This document shows, one piece after another, positions 8,635-17,558 of a DNA stretch of 64,000 nucleotides. Numbering within the stretch: the first letter of the stretch is position 1; every line of letters begins with the position of its first letter. A program made the translations under genes and the position numbers. Below the pieces are notes generated by a model, which had not been told where the DNA came from, did no database searches, and saw only the letters and a program-made list of their open reading frames with translations. This DNA is from Thaumasiovibrio sp047250365 (GTDB lineage: Bacteria > Pseudomonadota > Gammaproteobacteria > Enterobacterales > Vibrionaceae): positions 310,001-374,000 of the forward strand of contig NZ_JBLBVL010000002.1 of NCBI RefSeq assembly GCF_047250365.1. Reading direction: 5' to 3'.

Positions 8635-11465
8635 TAGGCAAATTTACGCTCTTCACCTTCACCGTCAATGTTGCTAGCGCAGCGACCACAGACTTGCTCA
8701 TGGCCAGCAACGGTGCCAACGTCTTCCACATAGTGCCAACAACGTTCACATTTCTCGGCTTCCGAAGCTTTAACGACCACAAATAGGCCGTCTACGTCGG
8801 TCGCTTGCGCGTCTGCTGGCTTAGCATCAACAACTTCTACTTTCGCTTTTGACGTTAGCAGTACAAAGCGCAATTCGTCTTGCAGACGATTCAAATCAGC
8901 GGCTAAATCGTCACTTGCATAGAGAGTAACCTCTGCTTGCAGTGAACCACCAATGGTCTTCTCTTTACGCGCTTCTTCAAGCAGCTTATTCACCGCGCCA
9001 CGAACGCCTTGCACTCGCTGCCAGAACGCATCATTTAGATCTTCATCAGCCGAGAGGCCAAACAAACCTTGATACCACTCGCCAGTGAAAACAAACTTAT
9101 CGCGAGAGCCTGGCATCTCTTGCCAAATCTCATCGGCAGTAAATGACATGATCGGTGCCATCCAACGCACTAAAGCTTCAACAATGTAGTACAACGCTGT
9201 TTGACAGCTACGCTGTGCGTGACCACCCAGTTTCGCGGTATATTGACGGTCTTTGATCACATCAAGATAGAATGAACCCATCTCAATCGAGCAGAACTGC
9301 ATTAAACGTTGTGTTACACCATGCAGGTTATATTCATCATAAGCAGCAATAATATCCGCTTGTGCCGCTTGTGCTTGGCCAACAGCCCAGCGATCAAGCG
9401 CAACCATCTCTTCTGTTGGTACAAGATCGGTTTCTGGATTAAACCCATTCATGTTCGCCAGTAAGAAACGCGCAGTATTACGAATACGACGATATGCATC
9501 AGCACTGCGTTTTAGGATCTCATCAGAAACCGCAACTTCACCAGTGTAATCCGTAGAAGCCACCCAAAGACGCAAGATATCTGCACCTAATTTATTCGTC
9601 ACATCCTTCGGCGCCACAACGTTACCAACAGATTTAGACATCTTACGGCCTTGGCCGTCGACAACGAAGCCGTGAGTAAGCACTTGGTTATACGGGGCTT
9701 TACCTTTCATCGCTACCGATGAAATCAACGATGACTGGAACCAGCCACGGTGTTGATCTGAACCTTCAAGGTAAAGATCTGCACTGTTACCATTGAACTC
9801 TTCACGTGCATCAACAACCGCTGAGTGTGTAACACCTGAATCGAACCAAACATCTAGCGTATCGAGTACTTTTTCGTAATTAGCGGCATCGGCTTCACCC
9901 ATTAGCTCGGCTGGATCAACGTCCCACCATGCTTGAATACCTTTCTGCTCAACTAACTTCGCCACTTTTTCAATTAATTCGAGGCTATCTGGGTGTAGCT
10001 CTTGGGTCTCTTTATGAACGAAAAGTGCAATTGGCACACCCCAAGTACGTTGACGAGAGATACACCACTCAGGGCGGCCTTCAATCATACCTTCGATACG
10101 GCTTTGGCCCCACTCAGGCATCCACTGAACACCTTTAATCTCTTCCAGTGCTTTAGCACGCAAACCCGCTTGATCCATTGAGATAAACCATTGCGGGGTA
10201 GCACGGAAAATGATCGGTGTCTTATGACGCCAACAATGCGGGTAGCTATGCTCATAAGCATGGTGATGTAGCAATGCGCCATGCTCTTTTAGCGTTTCAA
10301 CAACCGCGTCATTTGCTTTAAATACATGCTGACCTGCAAACAACTCAGTATCTGGCAGGTAAACACCGTTACTACCAACAGGGTTTGCAATTTCAAGGTC
10401 ATATTGTTGACCCACCACGAAGTCTTCTTGACCGTGGCCAGGGGCAGTATGTACACAACCAGTACCAGATTCTGTTGTTACGTGGTCGCCCAATACAACA
10501 GGTACGTCAAACGCATAGAAAGGGTGGTTAAAGCGTTGTAGCTCTAAATCTGCACCTTTACAGAAGCCAAGATTATGGAAGTGCTCAATACCAGCACGAT
10601 CCATCACATCTTTTGCCAGTTCAGCCGCAACAATAAGACGTTGTGGGTTTTCACCTTCAACTTGAACTAAGACATATTCAAGGTCACCACGGCATGCCAC
10701 GGCACGGTTAGCTGGCAGAGTCCAAGGGGTTGTGGTCCAGATAACAATCGAGATATCACCGTTACCTGCATGACCCTCTGCACAGTTAAATTTCGCTGCA
10801 ACCGCCGCTTGATCAGCCGCTTTAAACTTCACGTCAATCGATGGCGATACTTTGTCTTGGTATTCCACTTCCGCTTCAGCCAATGCTGAACCACAATCTG
10901 TACACCAGTGAACAGGCTTAAAGCCTTTTAGTAAGTGGCCGTTATCAGCAATTTTACCCAACGAGCGGATGATGTTCGCTTCGGTGGCAAAATCCATGGT
11001 GCGATAAGGCTTATCCCACTCACCCATAATACCGAGACGCTTGAAGCTCTCTTTCTGACCTTCAACTTGACGCGCTGCATAAGCACGACACTTTTCACGG
11101 AACTCAGCCGCTGTCACTTTATGGCCCGGCTTGCCGACTTTTTTCTCTACCATTAACTCAATCGGTAGACCGTGGCAGTCCCACCCAGGAACATATGGCG
11201 CATCAAAGCCAGATAGGGTCTTTGACTTAATAATAATGTCTTTAAGAATCTTGTTTAGCGCGTGACCAATGTGAATGTCCCCATTGGCATATGGAGGGCC
11301 ATCATGGAGAACGAAAGATTTTTTACCTTTCTTTGCTTTACGGATCTCACCGTAAAGATCCTCTTTATACCAACGCTCTAGCATTTTTGGCTCACGTTGA
11401 GCCAGATTACCGCGCATTGGAAACCCTGTTTCAGGTAGATTCAGGGTATCTTTATAGTCGCTCAT
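8634..11465 (-). CDS. ileS: Isoleucyl-tRNA synthetase
   Basis: A class I synthetase charging tRNA-Ile, with an editing domain. HIGH appears as HIGHALNKILKD near residue 70 and KMSKS as GRKMSKSVGN near residue 605. The C-terminal zinc finger carries CERCWHY and CGRC. The 943-residue length is normal. It sits between ribF and lspA, overlaps the lspA start by one base, and belongs to the ribF-ileS-lspA-fkpB-ispH block. Confidence 0.98.
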   Translation of the reverse strand: MSDYKDTLNLPETGFPMRGNLAQREPKMLERWYKEDLYGEIRKAKKGKKSFVLHDGPPYANGDIHIGHALNKILKDIIIKSKTLSGFDAPYVPGWDCHGLPIELMVEKKVGKPGHKVTAAEFREKCRAYAARQVEGQKESFKRLGIMGEWDKPYRTMDFATEANIIRSLGKIADNGHLLKGFKPVHWCTDCGSALAEAEVEYQDKVSPSIDVKFKAADQAAVAAKFNCAEGHAGNGDISIVIWTTTPWTLPANRAVACRGDLEYVLVQVEGENPQRLIVAAELAKDVMDRAGIEHFHNLGFCKGADLELQRFNHPFYAFDVPVVLGDHVTTESGTGCVHTAPGHGQEDFVVGQQYDLEIANPVGSNGVYLPDTELFAGQHVFKANDAVVETLKEHGALLHHHAYEHSYPHCWRHKTPIIFRATPQWFISMDQAGLRAKALEEIKGVQWMPEWGQSRIEGMIEGRPEWCISRQRTWGVPIALFVHKETQELHPDSLELIEKVAKLVEQKGIQAWWDVDPAELMGEADAANYEKVLDTLDVWFDSGVTHSAVVDAREEFNGNSADLYLEGSDQHRGWFQSSLISSVAMKGKAPYNQVLTHGFVVDGQGRKMSKSVGNVVAPKDVTNKLGADILRLWVASTDYTGEVAVSDEILKRSADAYRRIRNTARFLLANMNGFNPETDLVPTEEMVALDRWAVGQAQAAQADIIAAYDEYNLHGVTQRLMQFCSIEMGSFYLDVIKDRQYTAKLGGHAQRSCQTALYYIVEALVRWMAPIMSFTADEIWQEMPGSRDKFVFTGEWYQGLFGLSADEDLNDAFWQRVQGVRGAVNKLLEEARKEKTIGGSLQAEVTLYASDDLAADLNRLQDELRFVLLTSKAKVEVVDAKPADAQATDVDGLFVVVKASEAEKCERCWHYVEDVGTVAGHEQVCGRCASNIDGEGEERKFA

Positions 11466-11480
11466 TGATTCTCAATTCCG

Positions 11481-12422
11481 TTAATTGACATTATTATTGT
11501 CAGCAAACCATTGCCGGGCTTGCTGAGCATCACGCTCTATTTGCGCTTTTAGCTCCTCGAAAGAAGCAAACTTAAATTCGTCGCGCAGCTTATAGTGCAG
11601 CACGACCTCAATTTGTTGACCATACAGGTCTTGCTCGAAGTCAAACAAATGGACTTCCAGCTGTTGGCGTACGCCATTTACTGTGGGCCGATGCCCTATA
11701 TTGGCGACGCCATGATAACAAGTTAAATCGTTTAATCTAACTTCAACCGCATAGACCCCTTTAACAGGAGACACTCGCCGCTTTAATGGCAGATTCGCTG
11801 TAGGAAATCCGATAGTACGTCCTAACTTACGTCCATGCGATACGCGTCCAGTTATGCTATATGGGCGCCCTAACAGACGTGCCGCCAAGCCAAGATTATC
11901 CTGAGCTAATGCTTCACGAATCGCAGTACTGCTCACCCGTTGCTTTGCAAGACAAAAGCTGGCTGTGCTGACAACATGAAAACCGTAACGCCGCCCAGCC
12001 GCTTCTAACATGGCAAAGTTACCACGACGACCACGCCCAAAGCAAAAATCATCGCCGACAACTAAAAACTTAACACCGAGCTTTTCAACCAACAAGTCGC
12101 GGATGAAATCTTCCGCCCTCATTTCTGCAAAACGGACGTTAAAACTGATACAAAGTAAGCGATCAATCTGACTCTGCCCAAGCTGTCGGCACTTATCGCG
12201 CAAACGCGTCAGCCTCGCTGGGGCTTTATCGCCCAGAAATACCTCTAAAGGCTGCGGCTCAAAGCTCATCACCATAGAAGGTAATTCAAGTTGCTGCGCT
12301 TTCGCACTCAGTTGTGACAGCACCGCCTGATGGCCTAAATGTACACCATCAAAATTACCAATGGTTAATACACACCCTTGATGATGTGAGCGTAAATTAT
12401 GAATGCCGCGAATCAGTTCCAT
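11481..12422 (-). CDS. ribF: Bifunctional riboflavin kinase / FAD synthetase
   Basis: RibF converts riboflavin to FMN and then FAD. The N-terminal adenylyltransferase domain has GNFDGVHLGHQAVL (residues 22-35), and the C-terminal flavokinase domain has GRTIGFPTANLPL followed by GVYAVEV. The length of 313 is usual. It lies immediately upstream of ileS with a 15-nt gap, as in most gammaproteobacteria. No strong ribosome-binding site precedes the ATG. Confidence 0.97.
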   Translation of the reverse strand: MELIRGIHNLRSHHQGCVLTIGNFDGVHLGHQAVLSQLSAKAQQLELPSMVMSFEPQPLEVFLGDKAPARLTRLRDKCRQLGQSQIDRLLCISFNVRFAEMRAEDFIRDLLVEKLGVKFLVVGDDFCFGRGRRGNFAMLEAAGRRYGFHVVSTASFCLAKQRVSSTAIREALAQDNLGLAARLLGRPYSITGRVSHGRKLGRTIGFPTANLPLKRRVSPVKGVYAVEVRLNDLTCYHGVANIGHRPTVNGVRQQLEVHLFDFEQDLYGQQIEVVLHYKLRDEFKFASFEELKAQIERDAQQARQWFADNNNVN

Positions 12423-12482
12423 AGTATCCGTTAAAAAGCAAACGTTAGAACCGACGGATTATAACCTAGTCACTGCCATCAT

Positions 12483-14042
12483 TCAGCCCTCAGATCGCAG
12501 ATGATGCACTCTTATACCTAAAATCAGCAAAATAATTAGGTAGACCAATGCCCCACCGCCAATCAAGCCAGTCAACCACATCGTCCTTTCTGATAATGCC
12601 ATCATTAACCAAGCGTCAAAAGAGGGCATTAACCAATACAATGATAGCGCCATGGCAATGACACCACAGACCAAACGACCAAAAAAGAACAGTGTCTGGC
12701 GGCTAACGCGATACACATCGGCACGATGCAGGCCGCTATACAAAAGCACAGCATTCACAAGCGCCGATAACGCCGTAGCCATTGCCAAACCAACATAACC
12801 AAACATCGAGGCAAAAATAACGTTAAAGACCATGTTACTCACCATGGCAATAATGCCAAATTTCACCGGTGTTTTAGTGTCTTGGCGTGCGTAGTAACCC
12901 GGCGCTAGTACCTTAATTAACATAAAGTTAAGCAGACCAGCAGCGTAAGCCAGTAAGGAATAGGATGCTTGATGGACATCGTTTACACCAAATTCGCCAC
13001 GCATAAACAGCACCATCAACATTGGCTTGGCCAACACCATCAACCCGACCATAGCAGGCATCCCCAGCAGTAACACCATGCGCACCCCCCAATCCATCGT
13101 TGCTGCGAAATGACCTGTTGCGTCATCAACATGCTTACGGGACAAGGTTGGCAGGATCACTGTCGCTATCGCGATACCAAATAGCCCTAACGGAAACTCC
13201 AGCAGACGATCCGAATAATAGAGCCAACTGATCGACCCCGAGACTAAAAAACTAGCAATCAGGGTATCTAACAGTAAGTTTATTTGACTCACCGACACAC
13301 CAAACATTGCAGGCAGCATCAACTTACGAATTTTAACGACGCCGGGATCATGCCAGCCCCACTTAGGCGCAACCAAGACACCTTGTCGGGCCAAGAACGG
13401 GATTTGAAATAGAAATTGTATCAAACCGCCAAGAAAGACCCCAAGCGCCAATCCGATTTCTGGCTGAACAAGGTGTGGTGAAACAAATAAGGCACACGCT
13501 ATGATAGCAATATTCAAAAAAACCGGCGTGAACGATGAAACAGCAAACTGCCCCAAGGTATTAAGTACCGCTCCCGATAGAGCGACAAATGTAATAAACC
13601 ACAAGTAGGGAAACGTAATTTTAAGTAGCAAACTCGCTAACTCAAATTTTTCCGCCGCAGGGCCGCCCTGTAGCCAATCCCAAAACCAGCCAAAACCAAA
13701 CAGTGCCGTAATTACCGCCGAGCCAAGGACGCCCAGTAAGGTGATGACAGTAACAATAACCCCCAAGGTTCCTGATACTCGCGCAATAAGCTGCCGTGTT
13801 TTGTCAATATCGCCGTCAGCCTGATATTCCGTCAGGACAGGAACAAACGCTTGCGAGAAAGCTCCTTCAGCAAACAAGCGTCGCAAAAAGTTAGGGATCT
13901 TATTCGCAAAAAAGAAAACATCCGCACTAGCACCAGCTCCCATTAGGTTTGCCACAATCACATCACGGACAAGACCAAGGACTCGAGAGACCAATGTCAT
14001 CGCACTGACAATGGCTCCAGAGCGTATTAAACGCTTACTCAC
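12483..14042 (-). CDS. murJ: Lipid II flippase MurJ
   Basis: MurJ, of the MOP exporter superfamily, flips lipid II across the inner membrane for peptidoglycan synthesis. About 14 hydrophobic segments run through 519 residues, with the family block FAEGAFSQAFVPVL near residue 60. An open frame extends further upstream to 14144, but a GTG at 14042-14040 with TGAGG 8 nt ahead gives MSKRLIRSGAIVSAMTLVSR, which aligns with the E. coli N-terminus, so I start there. It lies divergent from rpsT and upstream of ribF. Confidence 0.96.
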   Translation of the reverse strand: MSKRLIRSGAIVSAMTLVSRVLGLVRDVIVANLMGAGASADVFFFANKIPNFLRRLFAEGAFSQAFVPVLTEYQADGDIDKTRQLIARVSGTLGVIVTVITLLGVLGSAVITALFGFGWFWDWLQGGPAAEKFELASLLLKITFPYLWFITFVALSGAVLNTLGQFAVSSFTPVFLNIAIIACALFVSPHLVQPEIGLALGVFLGGLIQFLFQIPFLARQGVLVAPKWGWHDPGVVKIRKLMLPAMFGVSVSQINLLLDTLIASFLVSGSISWLYYSDRLLEFPLGLFGIAIATVILPTLSRKHVDDATGHFAATMDWGVRMVLLLGMPAMVGLMVLAKPMLMVLFMRGEFGVNDVHQASYSLLAYAAGLLNFMLIKVLAPGYYARQDTKTPVKFGIIAMVSNMVFNVIFASMFGYVGLAMATALSALVNAVLLYSGLHRADVYRVSRQTLFFFGRLVCGVIAMALSLYWLMPSFDAWLMMALSERTMWLTGLIGGGALVYLIILLILGIRVHHLRSEG

Positions 14043-14176
14043 AAAAAAAACCTCATAAAGATAGCCCGAAGTGGTGACGTATGGGCTCGAATGCTTTAGA
14101 ATATGTCGCCATATTAACCGTGTTCTTCCGCCAGTGCCAAACAAACTTGGTTAGGCGGTATTTTGCACAATTTTAG

Positions 14177-14205
14177 TTGACATTTTTGGTCGATAGAGGC
14201 ATAGT
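14177..14205 (+). promoter_or_regulatory. Probable rpsT promoter
   Basis: Consensus -35 TTGACA (14177-14182) is followed after 17 bp by CATAGT (14200-14205, 4 of 6 matches to the -10 consensus). The next bases, CCACGGCC, form a GC-rich discriminator, as expected for a growth-rate-controlled ribosomal protein gene. Confidence 0.6.
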
Positions 14206-14244
14206 CCACGGCCTTAAATTGTCACCATGTTTGGAGTTAGACCC

Positions 14245-14505
14245 TTGGCAAACATCAAATCTGCTAAGAAGCGTGCTATCACTTCTGAAAAACGCCGCCA
14301 GCACAACGCTAGCCGTCGTTCAATGATGCGCACCTTCATGAAAAAAGTAATCTCAGCTATCGAAGCTGGCGATAAAGCTGCTGCAACTCAAGCTTTTGCT
14401 GAAATGCAACCAGTTCTTGACCGTGCTGCGACTAAAGGCCTAGTTCATAAGAACAAAGCTGCTCGTCATAAAGCGCGTTTCGCTGCAAAAATCAACGCAC
14501 TGTAA
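14245..14505 (+). CDS. rpsT: 30S ribosomal protein S20, TTG start
   Basis: S20 binds 16S rRNA during 30S assembly. MANIKSAKKRAI and the SRRSMMRTF region are near-identical to the family. The frame is open from an ATG at 14227, but GGAG at 14233-14236 lies 8 nt before a TTG at 14245 that yields exactly the family N-terminus. To my knowledge E. coli rpsT also starts at a weak UUG, which is tied to its autogenous control. The product is 86 residues. It stands divergent from murJ and ends at a strong terminator. Confidence 0.97.
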   Translation: MANIKSAKKRAITSEKRRQHNASRRSMMRTFMKKVISAIEAGDKAAATQAFAEMQPVLDRAATKGLVHKNKAARHKARFAAKINAL

Positions 14506-14528
14506 TTTATTACAGTCTCGATTATTTG

Positions 14529-14560
14529 CAAAAAAAACCGGCATATGCCGGTTTTTTTTT
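14529..14560. terminator. Bidirectional terminator between rpsT and hlyU
   Basis: CCGGCATATGCCGG (14538-14551) is a perfect palindrome flanked by a long A-run on the left and nine T on the right. It can stop rpsT on the plus strand and hlyU on the minus strand. Confidence 0.93.
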
Positions 14561-14580
14561 GCTTTTATTTTATAACAATA

Positions 14581-14871
14581 TCAGCAATACATTTTTTGCA
14601 GTAGCTGTATCATCTCGCGGACTTCATCACTTTTCAGCGAGTAGTATACGGTCTGTGACTCTTTTCTGGTGGTCACTAACCCATCACGCCGTAGCCACGC
14701 AAGATGCTGTGACAGTGCAGACTGGCTCAGCTGCAACTTGTCACACATATCTCCAACAGACAATTCCTGCTCCAACAAATAACACAGGATAAACAGGCGT
14801 CGCTCATTGGCCATTGCTTTAAGCAACATTACCGCCTGTGGTGCATTTTCCTGCATTTGTCTTAAATCCAT
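14581..14871 (-). CDS. hlyU: HlyU-type ArsR-family transcriptional regulator
   Basis: A 96-residue winged-helix protein of the ArsR/SmtB superfamily. The recognition helix region LSQSALSQHLAWLRRDGLV is almost identical to Vibrio HlyU, which counter-silences virulence genes (hlyA, rtxA) in pathogens. The metal-binding ELCVCDL motif of classic ArsR is absent (SVGDMCD here). Cys30 and Cys96 are placed like the redox pair of HlyU/BigR proteins. It lies 41 nt downstream of nhaR and next to rpsT, a familiar Vibrio arrangement. Its target here is unknown, and no haemolysin gene is in the window. Confidence 0.85.
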   Translation of the reverse strand: MDLRQMQENAPQAVMLLKAMANERRLFILCYLLEQELSVGDMCDKLQLSQSALSQHLAWLRRDGLVTTRKESQTVYYSLKSDEVREMIQLLQKMYC

Positions 14872-14912
14872 GCTCTTCTCTCGCTACTCTTTCTCTATAC
14901 TCACAGCTAACC

Positions 14913-15803
14913 CTAGCATTCAAACAACGAGGAAAAATCTGCTTCACAGATCCGTTTCACCGCTGGATGCTGAATCATTCGTTCCGCAAAGATGACATAG
15001 TACTCTTCTGTTAGCTCATCAATCTGTGCAATCTCGCGCATTTCATCATTACGCTTAAATTTACGCCCATACAAGCTTGGTGCGACAAACAACGCTTGAT
15101 GCTCAACAGCAAACGCCTTCATTAGTGCAACATCATCAAATTCGCCAATAATGGTCGGCAATAACCCTTGCTGCTCGAACCACTGAATCAACTGCCGCCC
15201 CATCGATGACTGCGATGCTGGAATCAAGACGTTATGTTGCTCCAAGCACTCTGGAAAACTGTTAATACGCACTCGCCCAGAACAAAAGAAGCTCATTTTA
15301 GAAGCCCCCAGTTTCTTGCTGTATAAGCCAGAGCCCTGAGATGAGTCAACCGGACAGTCAGATAAAATCATATCCAGCTTGTGCTGTGACAACTGCTCCA
15401 ACAGCAGTTCATGTGTCGACTCACAACAACGTAAATGAATTCGTTCTTCTTTTGGCATTCCCACGCCAAGAATACGACTAACTATACGCTTTGATAAAGC
15501 ATCAGCAACGCCAACTTCAAAGAGTGTATTTTCACGTTGACTATAATTAATAATATCTAGCATTTCGTAACTTAGGCCAAACATCTTATCACTGTACTTA
15601 TATACCAGTTGCCCAAGTTCTGTTGGCTCTACGTTGCGCCCAGCACGTTTTAACAACTTGCCACTAAAGCGCTGCTCTAATACTTTTATCTGCCCTGTTA
15701 CCGTTTGTGGGGCAACAAACAAGGCTTCAGCTGCTCGGCTAACAGAGCCCTTTTTGCACACCATCCAAAAGTAATAAAGGTGGTTATAATTGAGATGTGA
15801 CAT
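14913..15803 (-). CDS. nhaR: LysR-family transcriptional activator NhaR
   Basis: NhaR activates nhaA in response to Na+. The N-terminal LysR helix-turn-helix (GSVSRAAEALFVAPQTVTGQIK) starts near residue 17, and the co-inducer domain carries the family stretch GVADALSKRIV. The ATG at 15803 gives MSHLNYNHLYYFW, matching the E. coli N-terminus; upstream in-frame codons do not. The protein is 296 residues. It follows nhaA, as in E. coli nhaAR, but a terminator-like hairpin separates the two. Confidence 0.95.
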   Translation of the reverse strand: MSHLNYNHLYYFWMVCKKGSVSRAAEALFVAPQTVTGQIKVLEQRFSGKLLKRAGRNVEPTELGQLVYKYSDKMFGLSYEMLDIINYSQRENTLFEVGVADALSKRIVSRILGVGMPKEERIHLRCCESTHELLLEQLSQHKLDMILSDCPVDSSQGSGLYSKKLGASKMSFFCSGRVRINSFPECLEQHNVLIPASQSSMGRQLIQWFEQQGLLPTIIGEFDDVALMKAFAVEHQALFVAPSLYGRKFKRNDEMREIAQIDELTEEYYVIFAERMIQHPAVKRICEADFSSLFEC

Positions 15804-15880
15804 GTTATCCGCCCAAAATAGATACGCATCATGTGGCCAAACGGTCAACCATAGCATGATCAACACTGTGCCACTTTAGC

Positions 15881-15924
15881 ATAAAAAATGCCGCCACATC
15901 AGCATTTGCTAATGCAACGGCATT
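15881..15924 (-). terminator. Nested-hairpin terminator between nhaA and nhaR
   Basis: Outer arms AATGCCG (15887-15893) and CGGCATT (15918-15924) enclose a second hairpin, GCATT TGCT AATGC (15902-15915). On the minus strand the structure ends in TTTTTTATG. It lies after the nhaA stop and before the nhaR start, so full-length nhaAR message would need read-through. Confidence 0.7.
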
Positions 15925-15967
15925 GAATTCTATCACAATTCAGCGTTTACAGAGCGTCCCCATCGAG

Positions 15968-17131
15968 TTAACTGGTAACAACGGCCTCGCGTGTGCGTGG
16001 TAACGTACGAACCAACAACACATAACCAGCCAGCGCCGCCATGCAGGATCCGATAAGTATTCCTAAACGAGAATAAGTAATTAACTCGGCAGACAAACCA
16101 CTAAAGGCCAAAGACGAAATAAACATCGACATCGTAAAGCCTATCCCACACAAAACTGACACCGCAAAAATCTGTTTAAAATCGATGCCTTCAGGAAGAT
16201 GAGCAAGGTTAGAACGCACCGCCACCCAAGAGAAAACAAATATCCCCAATGGTTTACCAACAAACAACCCCAGTGCAATGCCCAAAGGAAGGGTTGAAAA
16301 GAGCCCTTCTACTGAGACGCCCTGCAATAAAATCCCTGCATTGGCAAACGCGAACAACGGCAAGATAAGGAAAGCCACGCCATAATGAAGCTTGTTCTCC
16401 AGCAGTTTTAATGGGGAAACCCCGCCGGGTTTGCCTTCTATTGGAATCGCAAAACCTAACACTACGCCAGCCAATGTCGCATGCACCCCAGACTGCAAAA
16501 CGCTGGCCCAAAGAATAAAACCAACCAAAAGATACCAGCGCAACTGCGTCACATTCCGAGCACTTAATACAAATAACAGTCCGGTCGCGGTAAAAGCAAT
16601 GCTTAGCGCAATAATCGATAAATCACTGCTATAGAACAGCGCTATAATGATAATCACACCGAGATCATCGATAATGGCCAAAGCCAGCAAAAAAACCTTT
16701 AAACTCACTGGTACTCGCTTACCCAGCAGTCCCATCACCCCCAAAGCGAAAGCAATATCTGTCGCTGCCGGTATCGCCCAGCCTTCAACCGTCACCGGAT
16801 CACCGTAGTTAAAGAAGGTATAGATAGCCGCTGGGGCAAGCATGCCACCCAATGCTGCAATGGCCGGAAAAATCGCTTTCTCTTTGCTATTCAACGCCCC
16901 TTCAATCAGCTCGCGTTTGACCTCTAAACCAATCAACAAAAAGAACACCGCCATCAGGCCATCATTGATCCAATGCTCTATCGACAAGCCCAAAACATAG
17001 GTATGAAGAATATGTCGATACCCTTCACCTAACGCCGAATTGGCGACAAACATGGCTGCGATAGCTGCGACAATTAACACTATGCCGCCTGCGGACTCCA
17101 TTTTTAGAAATTTTCTTAATGTCTCTGACAC
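15968..17131 (-). CDS. nhaA: Na+/H+ antiporter NhaA, GTG start
   Basis: NhaA extrudes Na+ in exchange for H+ at the inner membrane and supports growth in salt and at alkaline pH. About 12 hydrophobic segments are visible. The ion-binding aspartates are Asp125 (PAATDIAFALG) and Asp155-Asp156 (AIIDDLG), equivalent to Asp133/163/164 of E. coli, and QSGVHATLAG holds the pH-sensing region. An ATG at 17146 is possible, but the GTG at 17131 has GAGG upstream and gives MSETLRKFLKMESAGG, which aligns with the V. cholerae protein. The length is 387. It is followed by nhaR. Confidence 0.95.
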   Translation of the reverse strand: MSETLRKFLKMESAGGIVLIVAAIAAMFVANSALGEGYRHILHTYVLGLSIEHWINDGLMAVFFLLIGLEVKRELIEGALNSKEKAIFPAIAALGGMLAPAAIYTFFNYGDPVTVEGWAIPAATDIAFALGVMGLLGKRVPVSLKVFLLALAIIDDLGVIIIIALFYSSDLSIIALSIAFTATGLLFVLSARNVTQLRWYLLVGFILWASVLQSGVHATLAGVVLGFAIPIEGKPGGVSPLKLLENKLHYGVAFLILPLFAFANAGILLQGVSVEGLFSTLPLGIALGLFVGKPLGIFVFSWVAVRSNLAHLPEGIDFKQIFAVSVLCGIGFTMSMFISSLAFSGLSAELITYSRLGILIGSCMAALAGYVLLVRTLPRTREAVVTS

Positions 17132-17463
17132 TATCCGCTTCCTCATCTATGCTAACTTGCTACACAATGCAACAAAATATGTCTAGATGTTACAATGAAA
17201 AACTAACATTTCAATAATCGTTTGTTTACACCTTTTACCTCGCTTTTTCCGAGTATTCAGTCAAGGCATGCCACACTGAAGGCGAAACACCTATCTGTAT
17301 ATATAGAACAAATAACTAGAGAGCGCTCTCTGTTCAGCGCCTTACCAGCCGCTCAATTCCCATTTTTAAGCCCTGTCCTCATTGCCAATTATCCATCTCT
17401 GTTCAGTGAGGTTTACATCGCAGCGTCAGCAGAAAAAGAATAAATTTCCCCCCAAAAAGAGAA

Positions 17464-17547
17464 CTGTCATATTAGTGAAATATTCATTGTCTAACATCCG
17501 CCTCAGATTTCATTTCTTTGACATAAATATGACAGCGAATCTGTCAT
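17464..17547 (+). promoter_or_regulatory. Pho-box-like repeats upstream of nptA
   Basis: CTGTCAT (17464-17470) is followed after 4 nt by GTGAAAT, matching the 7+4 bp rhythm of PhoB sites (consensus CTGTCAT repeats). A perfect inverted repeat ATGACAG (17529-17535) / CTGTCAT (17541-17547) with a 5-nt loop lies directly before the ribosome-binding site, and on the minus strand CTGTCAT-ATTT-ATGTCAA again shows the 11-bp rhythm. PhoB control of a phosphate transporter is plausible but inferred. The rest of the gap from 17132 shows no clear gene. Confidence 0.45.
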
Positions 17548-17558
17548 GGAGAAAAAAT

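Noticed and set aside
17222..17443. 73-codon plus-strand frame upstream of nptA
   Set aside because: No ribosome-binding site or known similarity; it lies in the regulatory gap of the nhaA/nptA divergent pair.
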